Assembly: GCA_003569365.1 (NCBI GenBank)
Contig: BGOS01000023.1
Span: 225,807-289,806, forward strand
Source: Anaerolineaceae bacterium
GTDB taxonomy: Bacteria > Chloroflexota > Anaerolineae > Anaerolineales > UBA11657
Direction of reading: 5' to 3'
Length of the DNA: 64,000 nt
Position 1 is the stretch's first letter. Each line of letters starts with the position of its first letter. Shown here piece after piece: positions 8,839 through 17,448 of the stretch. The notes under the pieces are model-generated. The model was not told where the DNA came from and searched no databases. It saw only the letters and a list, made by a program, of their open reading frames with translations. The position numbers and the translations under genes were made by a program.

Positions 8839-9786
8839 TTATGGCATCCAGGCTTTCCAGATGGATTCGTTTGCATCTACCCAGGCGCGCGCGGCCTCTG
8901 CCGGCTTCTTGCCATCGGTGTCGATTGCAGCCACCATCTTGATTTGCTCGTCCGTGCTGTAGTTCATATTGCTGAGCAGCTTGTAAGCATCCGGGGCGCT
9001 GGTCTTCAGGGTTGTGCTTGCAATCTTAAACAGCAGGTCAGTCGGATAATCGCAGTCCACCTTGCCTGCCGCCTTGTTTTCATCTGAATAACATGCGGCA
9101 TTGTTTTCCGGCAGGGTTACATTTGTCAGGTCGTATTTGGCAAACGCTGAGTGCGGCTTGTAAAAATAAATCAGCACTGGCTCCTTGCGGCTGAAGGCGC
9201 TGTCTACTGCCGCCATGATGGCTGCTTCCGATCCCGCATACACCACCTTCAGGTTGAGCCCGAGATTTGTGATGATCTGCTCGTCATACTGCACCCAGCT
9301 TGGGTCACCGCCCAGAAACTGGCCCATCTCGCCGGTTTCAGCGGTCTTGAATAGCGCAGCCGTTGCCGGATCCTTGAAGCCTTCCCAAGTGGCCAGTTCG
9401 GGATGATCGGCCAGCAAGTAAGTGGGAATGTACCAGCCAATCTTGCCAATCACACCCAGCTCACCCAATTTCTCAACCTTCTTTTGGTCATCAATGAACT
9501 GCTTCACGTTGTCGGCGTGGCCAGAAGGCCACACTTCCAAGCTGGCGGAAAGATCTCCGGTTGCCAGCGCTGCCCACTGCGCGTTCTCGTCAATCGTCAC
9601 AATCTCCACCTTGTAGCCAAGTTTGTCTTCAAGCAGAATCTTGGCGACGTTGACATTGGCGGCTGAAGCCGACCATGGATTCTCCGCCAATTTTATGATT
9701 GGCTTCGGCGCCGGCGCACACGCTGCCAGTGTGCTGGCGAACAGCGAAACTAAGACTATTGATGCAAGCTTGCGATTTGTTTTCAT
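8839..9786 (-). CDS. proX: Glycine betaine/proline-type substrate-binding lipoprotein
   Basis: Extracytoplasmic binding protein of the OpuAC/ProX family, 315 residues. A lipoprotein signal with lipobox LAAC at about residue 22 is followed by a short Pro/Ala linker. The OpuAC domain begins with ENPWSASAANVNVAKILLEDKLGYKV and includes EVWPSGHADN and GKIGWYIPTYL. Several Trp and Tyr residues could form the aromatic cage for a quaternary ammonium. It lies convergent to proVW, so it is made from its own promoter, perhaps in excess over the membrane subunits. GGAG lies 8 bases before the ATG. The ligand could be glycine betaine, choline or dimethylglycine; the sequence does not decide. Confidence 0.93.
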   Translation of the reverse strand: MKTNRKLASIVLVSLFASTLAACAPAPKPIIKLAENPWSASAANVNVAKILLEDKLGYKVEIVTIDENAQWAALATGDLSASLEVWPSGHADNVKQFIDDQKKVEKLGELGVIGKIGWYIPTYLLADHPELATWEGFKDPATAALFKTAETGEMGQFLGGDPSWVQYDEQIITNLGLNLKVVYAGSEAAIMAAVDSAFSRKEPVLIYFYKPHSAFAKYDLTNVTLPENNAACYSDENKAAGKVDCDYPTDLLFKIASTTLKTSAPDAYKLLSNMNYSTDEQIKMVAAIDTDGKKPAEAARAWVDANESIWKAWMP

Positions 9787-9805
9787 GATTTTTCTCCGTG
9801 CGCAA

Positions 9806-9814
9806 ACTATAGCA
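9806..9814 (-). promoter_or_regulatory. Extended -10 promoter for proX
   Basis: On the minus strand TGCTATAGT matches an extended -10 element. The predicted start lies a few bases before the ribosome site GGAG, giving a very short leader. Confidence 0.5.
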
Positions 9815-9889
9815 TACGCGCCAATTGTGCTTCAGCGCGGGCTCGGGCTATCACGCTTGAATTTGTGAGTGGGGCAGTGATCTGAAAGC

Positions 9890-11731
9890 TCATTCCACCG
9901 TGACGCTTTTTGCCAGATTCCGCGGCTGGTCCACATCGCAGCCGCGCAGCAGCGCCACGTGGTACGCCAGCAGCTGCAGTGGAATTGCGGTGAGCACCGG
10001 GCTTAGCAGCCACGGAACCGGGGGGATCCAGAGCACATGGTCCGCCAGCTGCGCCATGCGTTCGTCGCCATCAGTGGCAACCGCAACCACCATCCCGCCG
10101 CGCGCCCGCACCTGCTCCACTTGGCTGAGCATCTTCTCGTGCCATTGGTCGCGCACGGCAATGCAGATCACGGGCAGGCCAGGCTCCACCAGCGCGATTG
10201 GCCCGTGCTTCATCTCGCCGGCTGGGTAGCCCTCGGCGTGGATGTAGGAAATTTCCTTGAGCTTCAACGCGCCTTCATAGGCGATGGGCATGTTGATGCC
10301 GCGCCCCAGGTACATGCAGTGGCTGGTGTGTTGCAGTGCCTGCGCAACCGCCTGCACTTGCGGTTCGCGGTCCAGCACGCTGCCGGCCAGATCCGGCAGG
10401 CGCGCCAGATCCTGCGCGAGTGCCAGGCGCTGCGCTGCGGGCAGCGTGCCGCGCAAGTCGCCGAGCAGCATTGCCAGCATATATAAATCCACCAGCGGTG
10501 TGGTGAACGCCTTGGTGGAGGCGACTCCAATCTCCGGGCCGGACTGCATGGTGATGTGGCCGTGCGCCACGCGCATGGCTTGGCTGCCGATGGCGTTGAC
10601 GATGCTCCAGACTACTGCGCCGCGCGTTGCAGCTTCCGCAATGGCTGCCAGCGTGTCGGCAGTTTCCCCGCTCTGGCTTATGGCGAGCACAATTGTGTCG
10701 CGGTCAACAATCGGGTCGGTGTAGCGAAACTCGGACGCAATGCTGACTTCCACGGGCAGGCGCGCCAGCGATTCGATCATCAACTTGCCCACCATGCCCG
10801 CATGCGCAGCTGTGCCGCAGCCCGTAATGACCATGCGCTTGGCGCGCCGCGCCAGTTCCGGCGTGAGGTTCAGGTCTGGCAGCTGCACGCGCCCGCTGGT
10901 GAAGTCCACGCGGCCAATGATGGTGTTGGTGAGCGCGTGCACTTGCTCATGAATTTCCTTTTGCATGAAGTGCGCGTAGTTGCCCTTCTCGGCAGCGGCA
11001 GCGTCATAAGTAATCGCGTGCACTGGCGCCTGAATAATTGCACCGGCAGAATCGGAGACAGTGCAACTGCTGCGCTCGAGCACCGCCATGCAGCCGGGCT
11101 CGAGGAAGATCATTTGGCGCGTGTGCTCCAAAATTGCCGGAATGTCGGACGCCAAGAACATTTCGTCCTGCCCGAGGCCGAGCACAATGCCGCCGGAGTT
11201 GCCCATGCGCACCGCCACAATTTTGTCCGGCTCATCCGCGCACATTGCCACCAATGCGTTGGCTCCGCGCAGCTGCGCCATGGTACTGCGCATGGCAGCT
11301 GCCAGCGCCACGCCGGCTTCCAGCTGCGCTTCTATCAGGTGTACCACCACCTCGGAGTCTGTCTCGGATTGGAAGTGAGCGCCCTGCGCCTGCAGCGCAG
11401 TGCGCAGCTCCAGAAAGTTCTCCACAATGCCGTTGTGCACCAGCACCACGCGCTGGCGCGGGCCAAGGTGCGGATGCGCATTGCGCTGCGTGGGTTCGCC
11501 ATGCGTTGCCCAGCGCGTATGCCCGATGCCGGTGTTGCCCTGCAGCGGCTGCGCGCGCACAAGCGTTTGCAATCGCTCCAGTTTGCCGGCTTCGCGGCGC
11601 ACAGTGATTGTGCCGTTTTGCAGCACGGCCAAGCCCGCGGAGTCATAACCGCGGTACTCCAGCCGGTGCAGACCGTTCAAGATGATGGGAGTGGCAGCTT
11701 GGCCGCCGATGTATCCGACTATTCCACACAT
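9890..11731 (-). CDS. glmS: Glutamine-fructose-6-phosphate transaminase (isomerizing)
   Basis: Makes glucosamine-6-phosphate from fructose-6-phosphate and glutamine, the first step towards UDP-GlcNAc for cell wall and glycans. The 613-residue product has the normal length. It starts MCGIVGYIGG, with Cys2 as the glutaminase nucleophile, then GHTRWATHG and HNGIVENFLELR. Two SIS sugar-isomerase domains follow (about 290-420 and 460-600; GCGTAAHAG, SQSGETADTLAA, GRG..MPIAYEGALKLKEISY), and the protein ends NLAKSVTVE. The reading frame is open further upstream, but GGAGGG lies 7 bases before this ATG and the N-terminal Cys must be exposed. The leader holds a glmS ribozyme, so expression should fall when glucosamine-6-phosphate is abundant. 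Confidence 0.98.
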   Translation of the reverse strand: MCGIVGYIGGQAATPIILNGLHRLEYRGYDSAGLAVLQNGTITVRREAGKLERLQTLVRAQPLQGNTGIGHTRWATHGEPTQRNAHPHLGPRQRVVLVHNGIVENFLELRTALQAQGAHFQSETDSEVVVHLIEAQLEAGVALAAAMRSTMAQLRGANALVAMCADEPDKIVAVRMGNSGGIVLGLGQDEMFLASDIPAILEHTRQMIFLEPGCMAVLERSSCTVSDSAGAIIQAPVHAITYDAAAAEKGNYAHFMQKEIHEQVHALTNTIIGRVDFTSGRVQLPDLNLTPELARRAKRMVITGCGTAAHAGMVGKLMIESLARLPVEVSIASEFRYTDPIVDRDTIVLAISQSGETADTLAAIAEAATRGAVVWSIVNAIGSQAMRVAHGHITMQSGPEIGVASTKAFTTPLVDLYMLAMLLGDLRGTLPAAQRLALAQDLARLPDLAGSVLDREPQVQAVAQALQHTSHCMYLGRGINMPIAYEGALKLKEISYIHAEGYPAGEMKHGPIALVEPGLPVICIAVRDQWHEKMLSQVEQVRARGGMVVAVATDGDERMAQLADHVLWIPPVPWLLSPVLTAIPLQLLAYHVALLRGCDVDQPRNLAKSVTVE

Positions 11732-11818
11732 GCGATGTCCCTCCGGGCAATTCTTGCGCGCAGGCAATGCCAACTGCTCAAAGCTGCTGTTGTTTGCGCG
11801 GCAAAGCTTGGTGCCAGA

Positions 11819-12017
11819 GCTGCGGTGGTTGTGCCGGCGCTTGCGCGCTGGTTTTGGGCCGCAGCCATAATTTTGAGGGAAGGGGGCGGGTGCTGGCGCA
11901 CCCGGAAGGCATCCGCTGATCTTTCGATTTTCCGCAGCTTGCGCTGCGTTAGCCCCGCTGCGCAGCGGGGAACCTTCAACCTCGTCACCCCGCAACAATT
12001 TGGCAGGGCCGTGCGCT
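11819..12017 (-). ncRNA. glmS ribozyme (glucosamine-6-phosphate-dependent self-cleaving riboswitch)
   Basis: Recognised by order and pairing of core elements immediately upstream of glmS. The predicted cleavage is between A12017 and G12016 (AA|GCGC). P1 is CCCTGC (12008-12003) with GCGGGG (11993-11988). The core TGACGAGG lies at 11987-11980. P2 is GAAGG (11977-11973) with CCTTC (11909-11905). AATCGA lies at 11929-11924 and AGCGGATGCC at 11917-11908. P3 is GGGTGC (11903-11898) with GCACCC (11893-11888). P4 is GCTGCGG (11865-11859) with CCGCAGC (11825-11819), enclosing an A-rich loop. The 5' GCG can pair with CGC in AGCGG as in known ribozymes. Two extra hairpins (11970-11953 and 11947-11934, the second with a GCAA tetraloop) sit between P2 and AATCGA, where many relatives have only a short link. 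Confidence 0.88.
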
Positions 12018-12118
12018 TACCTTTCCCGGGTAAATTTAGTGGGTTATGGATGGTTGGGTGCGGCAGTGTTCTCCGGTTGCTGCTGAGAACGCAGCGCTTG
12101 GCCGTTGTTATCGGTGAA

Positions 12119-12127
12119 ATTATATCA
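12119..12127 (-). promoter_or_regulatory. Extended -10 promoter for the glmS transcript
   Basis: The minus strand reads TGATATAAT, a perfect extended -10 element. Transcription would start near 12112, about 95 bases ahead of the ribozyme cleavage site. No convincing -35 box lies upstream. Confidence 0.6.
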
Positions 12128-12165
12128 GGGCTTTAGCCGGGCAAAGCGGTGAGGCTGCGGCCGGC

Positions 12166-13110
12166 TTAGAGCATGGGCGCCCGCTTGCGGAGCACGCGCA
12201 GGCGGGTGCGGTTCAGGCGCAATAGCGCCAGCATGGCGCTCAGCAGTATCAAGCTCCCCCCAAGCCACTGCAGCGCCTGCACCCGCTCCCCCAAAAACAA
12301 CAGCGACCAAACGATGGTGAGCAGGATGTCGACAGGCGCGAGCAGCGCGGTCTCTGCGCTGCCGATGCGCGCGATGCCGGCAAACAGCAGCAGGCGGTGC
12401 ACCACCACGCCTAACACCGCCAGCCAAACCACGGCCAGCCAGCCTTCTGTGGCGGGCGGCTGCCAGTGCGCGCCTTGCAGCAGCCAAAACAAAGTGAAAT
12501 AAACCGTCATGCTGGCCACAACATAGAACGCGCTGGTGTTCGTGTCGATTGCCGGCTGCAAGGTGGGCAGCACAACAATGAAGAGCGAGTAGGTCATGGT
12601 CGAGAATCCGATCAGCAACACACCCAGCCAGTCTGCTGTCTGGCCGAGGCCGGTAAGAAAATAGACGCCGCCGATACCCATCGCCAGCCGGATCACGTCC
12701 AGCACAGTGAAGGGCTCGCCGCGCAAGCGCAGCCACACCAGTACCAGCAGTGGATAGAACGAACTGAGCATGACGGCCAGCGATGCATCCAGCCGTTGCA
12801 GCGCGTAAAAGAAGGCGAGCGTGTCGAGGCCGGCCAGCAGGCCGGCGAAGGCGCACTTCTGCAGGCCGCGCCGGTTGATGCGCAGCAGTGCCGGTGCGCG
12901 CAGCGCCAGCACTGCACCCAGCAGCGCGGTAGCCAGCCAAAAGCGCAGCATTAGCAGCAGCGTTGGGTCCATGCCGCTGCGCAATACGCCGCGCGCCACA
13001 ACCGGGCTCGCGCTCAGCACCACCGATGCCAGCAGCACAAGCGCCCAGCCAGCCCACGGGCGGGCAGCCGGCGCAGCAAGCGGGGCTGCAGTTGCGTCTT
13101 GGGTTGTCAT
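12166..13110 (-). CDS. EamA/DMT-superfamily transporter
   Basis: Multi-pass membrane protein of 314 residues with the ten-helix layout of the EamA (drug/metabolite transporter) family, built from two five-helix repeats. Examples are ASVVLSASPVVARGVL in helix 1 and GSAETALLAPVDILLTIVWSLLFLGE near the end of the second repeat. Both carry the family pattern of a conserved region followed by a Gly-Glu loop. The C-terminus is Arg-rich. The ATG at 13110 lies 25 bases after the stop of the upstream radical SAM gene; a longer start at 13176 would overlap that gene. Substrate is not predictable. It is the last gene of the leftward run and ends just before the glmS promoter. Confidence 0.85.
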   Translation of the reverse strand: MTTQDATAAPLAAPAARPWAGWALVLLASVVLSASPVVARGVLRSGMDPTLLLMLRFWLATALLGAVLALRAPALLRINRRGLQKCAFAGLLAGLDTLAFFYALQRLDASLAVMLSSFYPLLVLVWLRLRGEPFTVLDVIRLAMGIGGVYFLTGLGQTADWLGVLLIGFSTMTYSLFIVVLPTLQPAIDTNTSAFYVVASMTVYFTLFWLLQGAHWQPPATEGWLAVVWLAVLGVVVHRLLLFAGIARIGSAETALLAPVDILLTIVWSLLFLGERVQALQWLGGSLILLSAMLALLRLNRTRLRVLRKRAPML

Positions 13111-13135
13111 GCTGTGCGCCGCGCGGCCGGCCGGG

Positions 13136-14548
13136 TTAGAGGTACTTCTCAACTCCCCAACCGCCGGGATGAGCAATGTCCAGCAGCGGTGCCGGGTCGC
13201 CGGGCCGAAAGGTGAGCGGGTTGCAGCCGGCCAGTGTGTCGATCACATCGCCCATCAGGTCCGCAAGGTGAACCGGCACGCCCAGCTGATTGGCAATGTC
13301 CTGCGGCGACAGGTCATCAAGCGTGATGCCGCGCGGATGGTCGAACATGACGCGCGGCAGCACAACACCGCCGCGCAAATCCTGCGGGCGCAACTGGTCG
13401 ATTGCGTCCGCGCCAAGCAGCAAGCCGCTAACGGTAATGGTGGCGCCCATGCGGGTGTTGATGATGGGAGCTACGCACACTTGCGTTCCGGCGGCGGCGT
13501 TGAGTTTGTCTGTGATGGTTTGAAGCGTTGGCGCAAACAGTGTGCCAGTGGCAAGCGTGAGGCGCTGGCCGGCGAGCTGGCTGCGCAACGCCGGCAGCTC
13601 ACGCTGCTCGCGCCGCCACGCGTTCAAAAAGCGGCGCACCTGCCCGAGTCCATTTTCGTAAAGGTCCAGATCGGCAATCGCACTTTGCGCAGGCACGCGC
13701 CGACTGGCCACCAGATACCACTCGTCGGTGGCATGCACAAACGGCGCACCCAGCGTTTTGCGAAAGGCGCGCTGCCAGCCGTGCACGGCGCGCAGCACGT
13801 TCTGCGACTCCGCCAGTGTGTTCGGGCGCAGCTTGTATTTGTGCTGGCGCGTCAGGCCCACCGGCACCACCGACACGGATTGCACGGCCGGGTGCAGCGT
13901 TGCGAGGTCGCGCACGGAGCGCTCCAGCTGCGCGCCGTCATTGAGGCCCGGCGTTATCACCAGCTGCGTGTGCATGCGAATGCCCCAGCGCGCAAGTTGG
14001 CGCAGCTGCGCCATTACATCCGGTGCGGTCTCGTTGCGCAGGCACGCGCGGCGCACGCGCGTATCAGTGGCGTGCACAGACACGTACAAAGGCGAGAGGC
14101 GCTGGCGGCGGATGCGCACCCAGTCTTGCGGGCTGAGGTTGGTGAGCGTTACAAAGTGCCCGTGCAAAAAGGAGTAGCGGTAATCGTCATCCTTGATGTA
14201 GAGCGCGCGGCGCAGGCGGTTGGGCGCCTGCAGCACAAAACAAAACGGGCACAGGTTATTGCAGCGCCGGATGTCAATGTCGAAGGTGGTTTGCGTGAAC
14301 TGCAGGCCGAGAGGCTGGCCCTCGGCGCGCCGGCCGCCCAGCTTAAGCTCGTGGCCGGCCCGCAGCACGGTCAGGTTCAGGCGCGGGCTGGCGCCATAGA
14401 ACAACACATCGACCACATCTTGCACCGCATGGCCATTCACTGCTAGCAGCGCATCCCCGCTGCGCACGCCGGCTTGCAGCGCAAACGAGCCGGGCTCCAC
14501 CGCAGCAACGTATCCCGGAGTGCGTTGGCTGGCGGCGGCAGCGCTCAC
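13136..14548 (-). CDS. DUF512 family protein: PDZ-like domain, radical SAM core, DUF512
   Basis: About 470 residues from a GTG that overlaps the upstream stop (GTGA). An N-terminal PDZ-like segment (GYVAAVEPGSFALQAGVRSG) precedes a cluster motif CNNLCPFC (CxxxCxxC), as in radical SAM iron-sulfur enzymes. Text-book features of this family follow: LSPLYVSVHATD, then HTQLVITPGLNDG and SVVPVGLTR. The C-terminal half contains GxxFAPTL and NTRMGATITVSGLL, typical of DUF512 (FeS-oxidoreductase-like) proteins found in Firmicutes, Cyanobacteria and Chloroflexota, often beside der. Its reaction is not established. A longer ATG start at 14614 would intrude into the Cmk-PlsC gene and is less likely. Confidence 0.85.
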   Translation of the reverse strand: MSAAAASQRTPGYVAAVEPGSFALQAGVRSGDALLAVNGHAVQDVVDVLFYGASPRLNLTVLRAGHELKLGGRRAEGQPLGLQFTQTTFDIDIRRCNNLCPFCFVLQAPNRLRRALYIKDDDYRYSFLHGHFVTLTNLSPQDWVRIRRQRLSPLYVSVHATDTRVRRACLRNETAPDVMAQLRQLARWGIRMHTQLVITPGLNDGAQLERSVRDLATLHPAVQSVSVVPVGLTRQHKYKLRPNTLAESQNVLRAVHGWQRAFRKTLGAPFVHATDEWYLVASRRVPAQSAIADLDLYENGLGQVRRFLNAWRREQRELPALRSQLAGQRLTLATGTLFAPTLQTITDKLNAAAGTQVCVAPIINTRMGATITVSGLLLGADAIDQLRPQDLRGGVVLPRVMFDHPRGITLDDLSPQDIANQLGVPVHLADLMGDVIDTLAGCNPLTFRPGDPAPLLDIAHPGGWGVEKYL

Positions 14549-15906
14549 GCGTACACGCCGCGCAAGCCGGGTGGCAGCAGCGCTGCAATGCGCTGCATGA
14601 TCAGCTGCGTGCATTCCGCCAGCGCGTGCCGGCGCTGCGCAGGCGGCAGGTTCGGCAAGCGATATGGCGCGCCAATCACCATCTCAACTTTTTGGCGGCG
14701 GCCCTTGCGCAGTTCCGGAAAGATGCGGTCAGTGCCGGTGATGGCCACTGGCACAATCGGCACGTTGGCCTTCAGCGCAATGTAGGCGGCGCCGGGTTTG
14801 GCCACGCCAAGGCCGGCCGGGTTGCGCGCGCCTTCCGGTGCAATGTAAAGCGCCCGCCCGCACTTGAGCACGTTCAACGCGGTGCGCAGCAGTTGCGCAT
14901 CCACTGTCTCGCGGTGGGCGGGCAGCGTGCTGTACCCATTGATCATGCGGCTCATGAAGCGGCCGTCAGTCATCATGTCGGATGCGCCGATGGCCTCCAC
15001 CAGATACGGCCACATCACCAGCAAGCAGGGCGGGTCGTAATAGGAGAGATGGTTTGCCGTAATCAAGTACGGTCCCTGCGCCGGCACGTTTTCGAGGCCG
15101 TGCACTTGCGGGCGGGAGAGGATGTGATACATGATGCGAACTGCCGGAACGGCAATCGCCCGAAAGATTTGCGCTTTTTTGGGGATGCTGTACTGTGCCG
15201 GGCTCAGGGCTGGCGGGCTGGCAGCTGCCTGCAGCAAGCGCTCCATTGCGGCCACCACTTCGGCGCGCGTCAGGTTTGTGGAGTCCACAACGTGCGCATC
15301 GCGCGCTGCCTGCAGCGGCGCAATTTTGCGCTCGCGGTCACGGCGGTCACGCTCGCGGATGCCCGCCAGTATTTGCGCCAGGTCGCTTGGCGCAGCGCGC
15401 GCCAAATTTTCTGCGTGGCGCCGGCGCGCGCGTTCTTCCGCACTTGCATCAAGATAGATCTTCAGCGGTGCGTCTGGAAGAACCACGGTGCCAATGTCGC
15501 GGCCGACCATCACCACTGGTCCCCCCCGTGCCACGGTGCGCATCTGCTCCGTGAGGATCCGGCGCACTTGCGCGTAAGCCGCCACCACGGACACGCTGGC
15601 ATCCACCTGCGCTGTGCGCAGCTGCAGGGTGACATCGGCGCCATCCACAAGCACGGTGTTCGTGCGGCCGTCATTCACAGTTGGCGGCTGCACGCTGATG
15701 ACCAGCTTGCCCGTCAGAGTCGTGATGGCCGGCTCGTCTGCCAGCGCAAGGCCGCGTTGCAGCGCAACTGCCGCCACCGCGCGGTACAAAATTCCGGTGT
15801 CAAAAAAAAGATAGCCGATGCGGGCGCAAAGCTCCAGCGCCACGGTGCTCTTGCCCGATGAAGCCGGGCCATCAATGGCGACCGGGGTTGGCAGGCGCGG
15901 TGTCAT
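14545..15906 (-). CDS. cmk: Cytidylate kinase fused to 1-acyl-glycerol-3-phosphate acyltransferase (Cmk-PlsC)
   Basis: A 453-residue two-domain protein. Residues 1 to about 225 are a CMP kinase: P-loop GPASSGKST, GYLFFDTGILYRA, GRDIGTVVLPDA and the Arg-rich lid (EERARRRH). Residues from about 250 are a PlsC-type acyltransferase with the HX4D motif (NHLSYYD), a GYSTLPAHRE block and EGARNP in place of the usual EGTRS. CMP kinase supplies CDP for nucleotide synthesis, and the acyltransferase makes phosphatidic acid. Separate cmk and plsC genes are adjacent in many Gram-positive and Chloroflexota genomes; here the frame runs through both without a stop. The start overlaps the RluB stop (TAATG). 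Confidence 0.93.
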   Translation of the reverse strand: MTPRLPTPVAIDGPASSGKSTVALELCARIGYLFFDTGILYRAVAAVALQRGLALADEPAITTLTGKLVISVQPPTVNDGRTNTVLVDGADVTLQLRTAQVDASVSVVAAYAQVRRILTEQMRTVARGGPVVMVGRDIGTVVLPDAPLKIYLDASAEERARRRHAENLARAAPSDLAQILAGIRERDRRDRERKIAPLQAARDAHVVDSTNLTRAEVVAAMERLLQAAASPPALSPAQYSIPKKAQIFRAIAVPAVRIMYHILSRPQVHGLENVPAQGPYLITANHLSYYDPPCLLVMWPYLVEAIGASDMMTDGRFMSRMINGYSTLPAHRETVDAQLLRTALNVLKCGRALYIAPEGARNPAGLGVAKPGAAYIALKANVPIVPVAITGTDRIFPELRKGRRQKVEMVIGAPYRLPNLPPAQRRHALAECTQLIMQRIAALLPPGLRGVYA

Positions 15907-16817
15907 TAACGCGCGCGCGGTTTGCGGACGGGGCCAGCTGGCCGGGAGCCGCGCTGCGCTGCGGGCCTTGATGCGGGTGCAGGTGCGGGATGGCTCCGCG
16001 ATTTTGCGGGGCCGGCTGGCCGGGAGCCGCGCTGGGGCGCTGGCGCTGCTGGCTTTTCTGCATGTGCCGGTACGGGTCGGCTGCGGGCTTTCGGTTTGCT
16101 TGGCGCGCTGCGCTGCAGCACTTCTATCTCGCTCTTGTTTAGCAGGCGCCACTCGCCCGGTGCCAGGCGGCCCAGCTGCAGTGTGCCCAAGCGCACGCGC
16201 TGCAGGCGCCGCACGGTCATGCCCAGTGCCAGTGCCACGCGCCGGATTTGATGCTTGCGGCCTTCGCGCAGCACAACCTTCACCCATGATCCGGAAGAGC
16301 TCTCGTACATTGTCTCCACTTCTGCGGGCAAGGTATGGTCGCCGCCTTCAAGTACCAGCCCGCGCCGCCACGTTGCCAGTTGCTGCGCGTCCGGGATGCG
16401 GTCGAGCAGTACGTGGTACTCCTTCTCGTGCCCGTAGCGCGGGTGCGTGAGCGCGTTGGTCAGCTCACCATCGTTCGTCATCAGCACAAGCCCTTCGCTG
16501 TCCGCATCCAGCCGGCCCACGGGATACAGCCGGCCGGGCAGGTTCACCAGCGCCCGCACGCCGGTGCGGTCATTTTGCGGCGCCAGTGTGCACTCAATGC
16601 CGCGCGGTTTGTTCAGCGCCACATAGCACAATGCTTCGAAGCGCACCATTGGCACAAAGTCCACTTCAATTTTGTCCAGCGCTGCGTCGGCTTTCTCGCC
16701 CAGCTGCGGCTTGCGGCCGTTGAGCAGCACGCGGCCGGCGGTAATTAATTCTTCGCAATGGCGCCGCGAGCCGAAGCCGCCGTGCGCCAGAATCTTTTGC
16801 AGGCGTTCTTCCGCCAT
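15906..16817 (-). CDS. rluB: RluB/RsuA-family ribosomal RNA pseudouridine synthase
   Basis: Converts a uridine of the large (or small) subunit rRNA to pseudouridine. An S4 RNA-binding domain (residues 1-60; ERLQKILAHGGFGSRRHCEELITAGRV) precedes the catalytic core with GRLDADSEGLVLMTNDG, whose Asp is the catalytic residue, and later GRKHQIRR. The last 65 or so residues form a Pro/Ala/Arg/Ser-rich tail in which RGSRPAGP occurs twice; such basic tails are common in this family and probably bind RNA. The ATG at 16817 starts 1 base after the scpB stop, so the pair is co-translated. Assignment to RluB rather than RsuA or RluE rests on the scpB-cmk context. Confidence 0.92.
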   Translation of the reverse strand: MAEERLQKILAHGGFGSRRHCEELITAGRVLLNGRKPQLGEKADAALDKIEVDFVPMVRFEALCYVALNKPRGIECTLAPQNDRTGVRALVNLPGRLYPVGRLDADSEGLVLMTNDGELTNALTHPRYGHEKEYHVLLDRIPDAQQLATWRRGLVLEGGDHTLPAEVETMYESSSGSWVKVVLREGRKHQIRRVALALGMTVRRLQRVRLGTLQLGRLAPGEWRLLNKSEIEVLQRSAPSKPKARSRPVPAHAEKPAAPAPQRGSRPAGPAKSRSHPAPAPASRPAAQRGSRPAGPVRKPRAR

Positions 16818-16818
16818 G

Positions 16819-17448
16819 TCAGCTGGCCGGCTGCGAGTCGGGTGCGGGTTGCAGCGTGTCTTCAGCTGGTTCCACAAGCTCCATTTGCCCGCCGTCTGCG
16901 CCCGGGATCAATGGTTCCACTAACAAGTCCGGCATCTCGCCCAGCTCATTGAGTCCAAAGTGCTGCAAAAATGTGGGCGTGGTGCCGTACAACACCGGGC
17001 GTCCGGGTCCGTCGGCGCGGCCCACTTCATCCACCAAGCCCTTGCCCAGCAAGTTTTGGAACACGCTGTCCGAGTTGACGCCGCGAATTTCATCCACTTG
17101 CGGGCGCGTCACCGGCTGGCGGTATGCAACGATTGCGAGCGTTTCAAGTGCGGCTTGCGAGAGGCGCTGGCGGCCGCCAACACCCAGCATCAGTTCAAGG
17201 TAGGGCGTGGCAGCGGGTGCAGTTGTAAGCTGCACTTGGTCGCGCGTGCGTTGCAGGCGCAGGCCGCGCGTGGCGTAGTGCTCTTGCAGCTCGAGCAGGG
17301 CAGCCTGCACTGCGGCGTTGCTTGCGCCAGTTACGCTCGCCAAGCGGGGAATTGATTGCGGACCATCTGCCACAAACAGCAGCGCTTCCAGCAAAGCCGG
17401 AAGCGCCAAGTCAGCGGTCAACGCCTGCGGCGCGCCGTCAGTATTCAT
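16819..17448 (-). CDS. scpB: Segregation and condensation protein B
   Basis: Regulatory subunit (kleisin-associated, winged-helix pairs) of the SMC-ScpAB chromosome condensation complex. The 209-residue product shows ALLFVADGPQSIPRLASVTG at the start of the first winged helix and the family signature ALETLAIVAYRQPVTRPQVDEIRGV. The later segments RPVLYGTTPTFLQHFGLN and ELG complete the second winged helix. The C-terminal 40 residues are acidic and less conserved. The scpA partner is not in the window; usually it lies directly upstream, so here it is either elsewhere or replaced. The gene leads a run with rluB, cmk-plsC and DUF512. Confidence 0.95.
   Translation of the reverse strand: MNTDGAPQALTADLALPALLEALLFVADGPQSIPRLASVTGASNAAVQAALLELQEHYATRGLRLQRTRDQVQLTTAPAATPYLELMLGVGGRQRLSQAALETLAIVAYRQPVTRPQVDEIRGVNSDSVFQNLLGKGLVDEVGRADGPGRPVLYGTTPTFLQHFGLNELGEMPDLLVEPLIPGADGGQMELVEPAEDTLQPAPDSQPAS

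Noticed and set aside
10556..12136. Long rightward open frame of over 500 codons opposite glmS
   Set aside because: It is the complement of glmS, His/Arg/Gln-rich, with no family resemblance. glmS is certain.
12821..14446. Rightward open frame of 541 codons opposite the EamA and DUF512 genes
   Set aside because: Shadow of two well-supported leftward genes in high-GC sequence.
14626..15861. Rightward open frame of 411 codons opposite cmk-plsC
   Set aside because: Complement of a clear kinase/acyltransferase; composition typical of an antisense frame.
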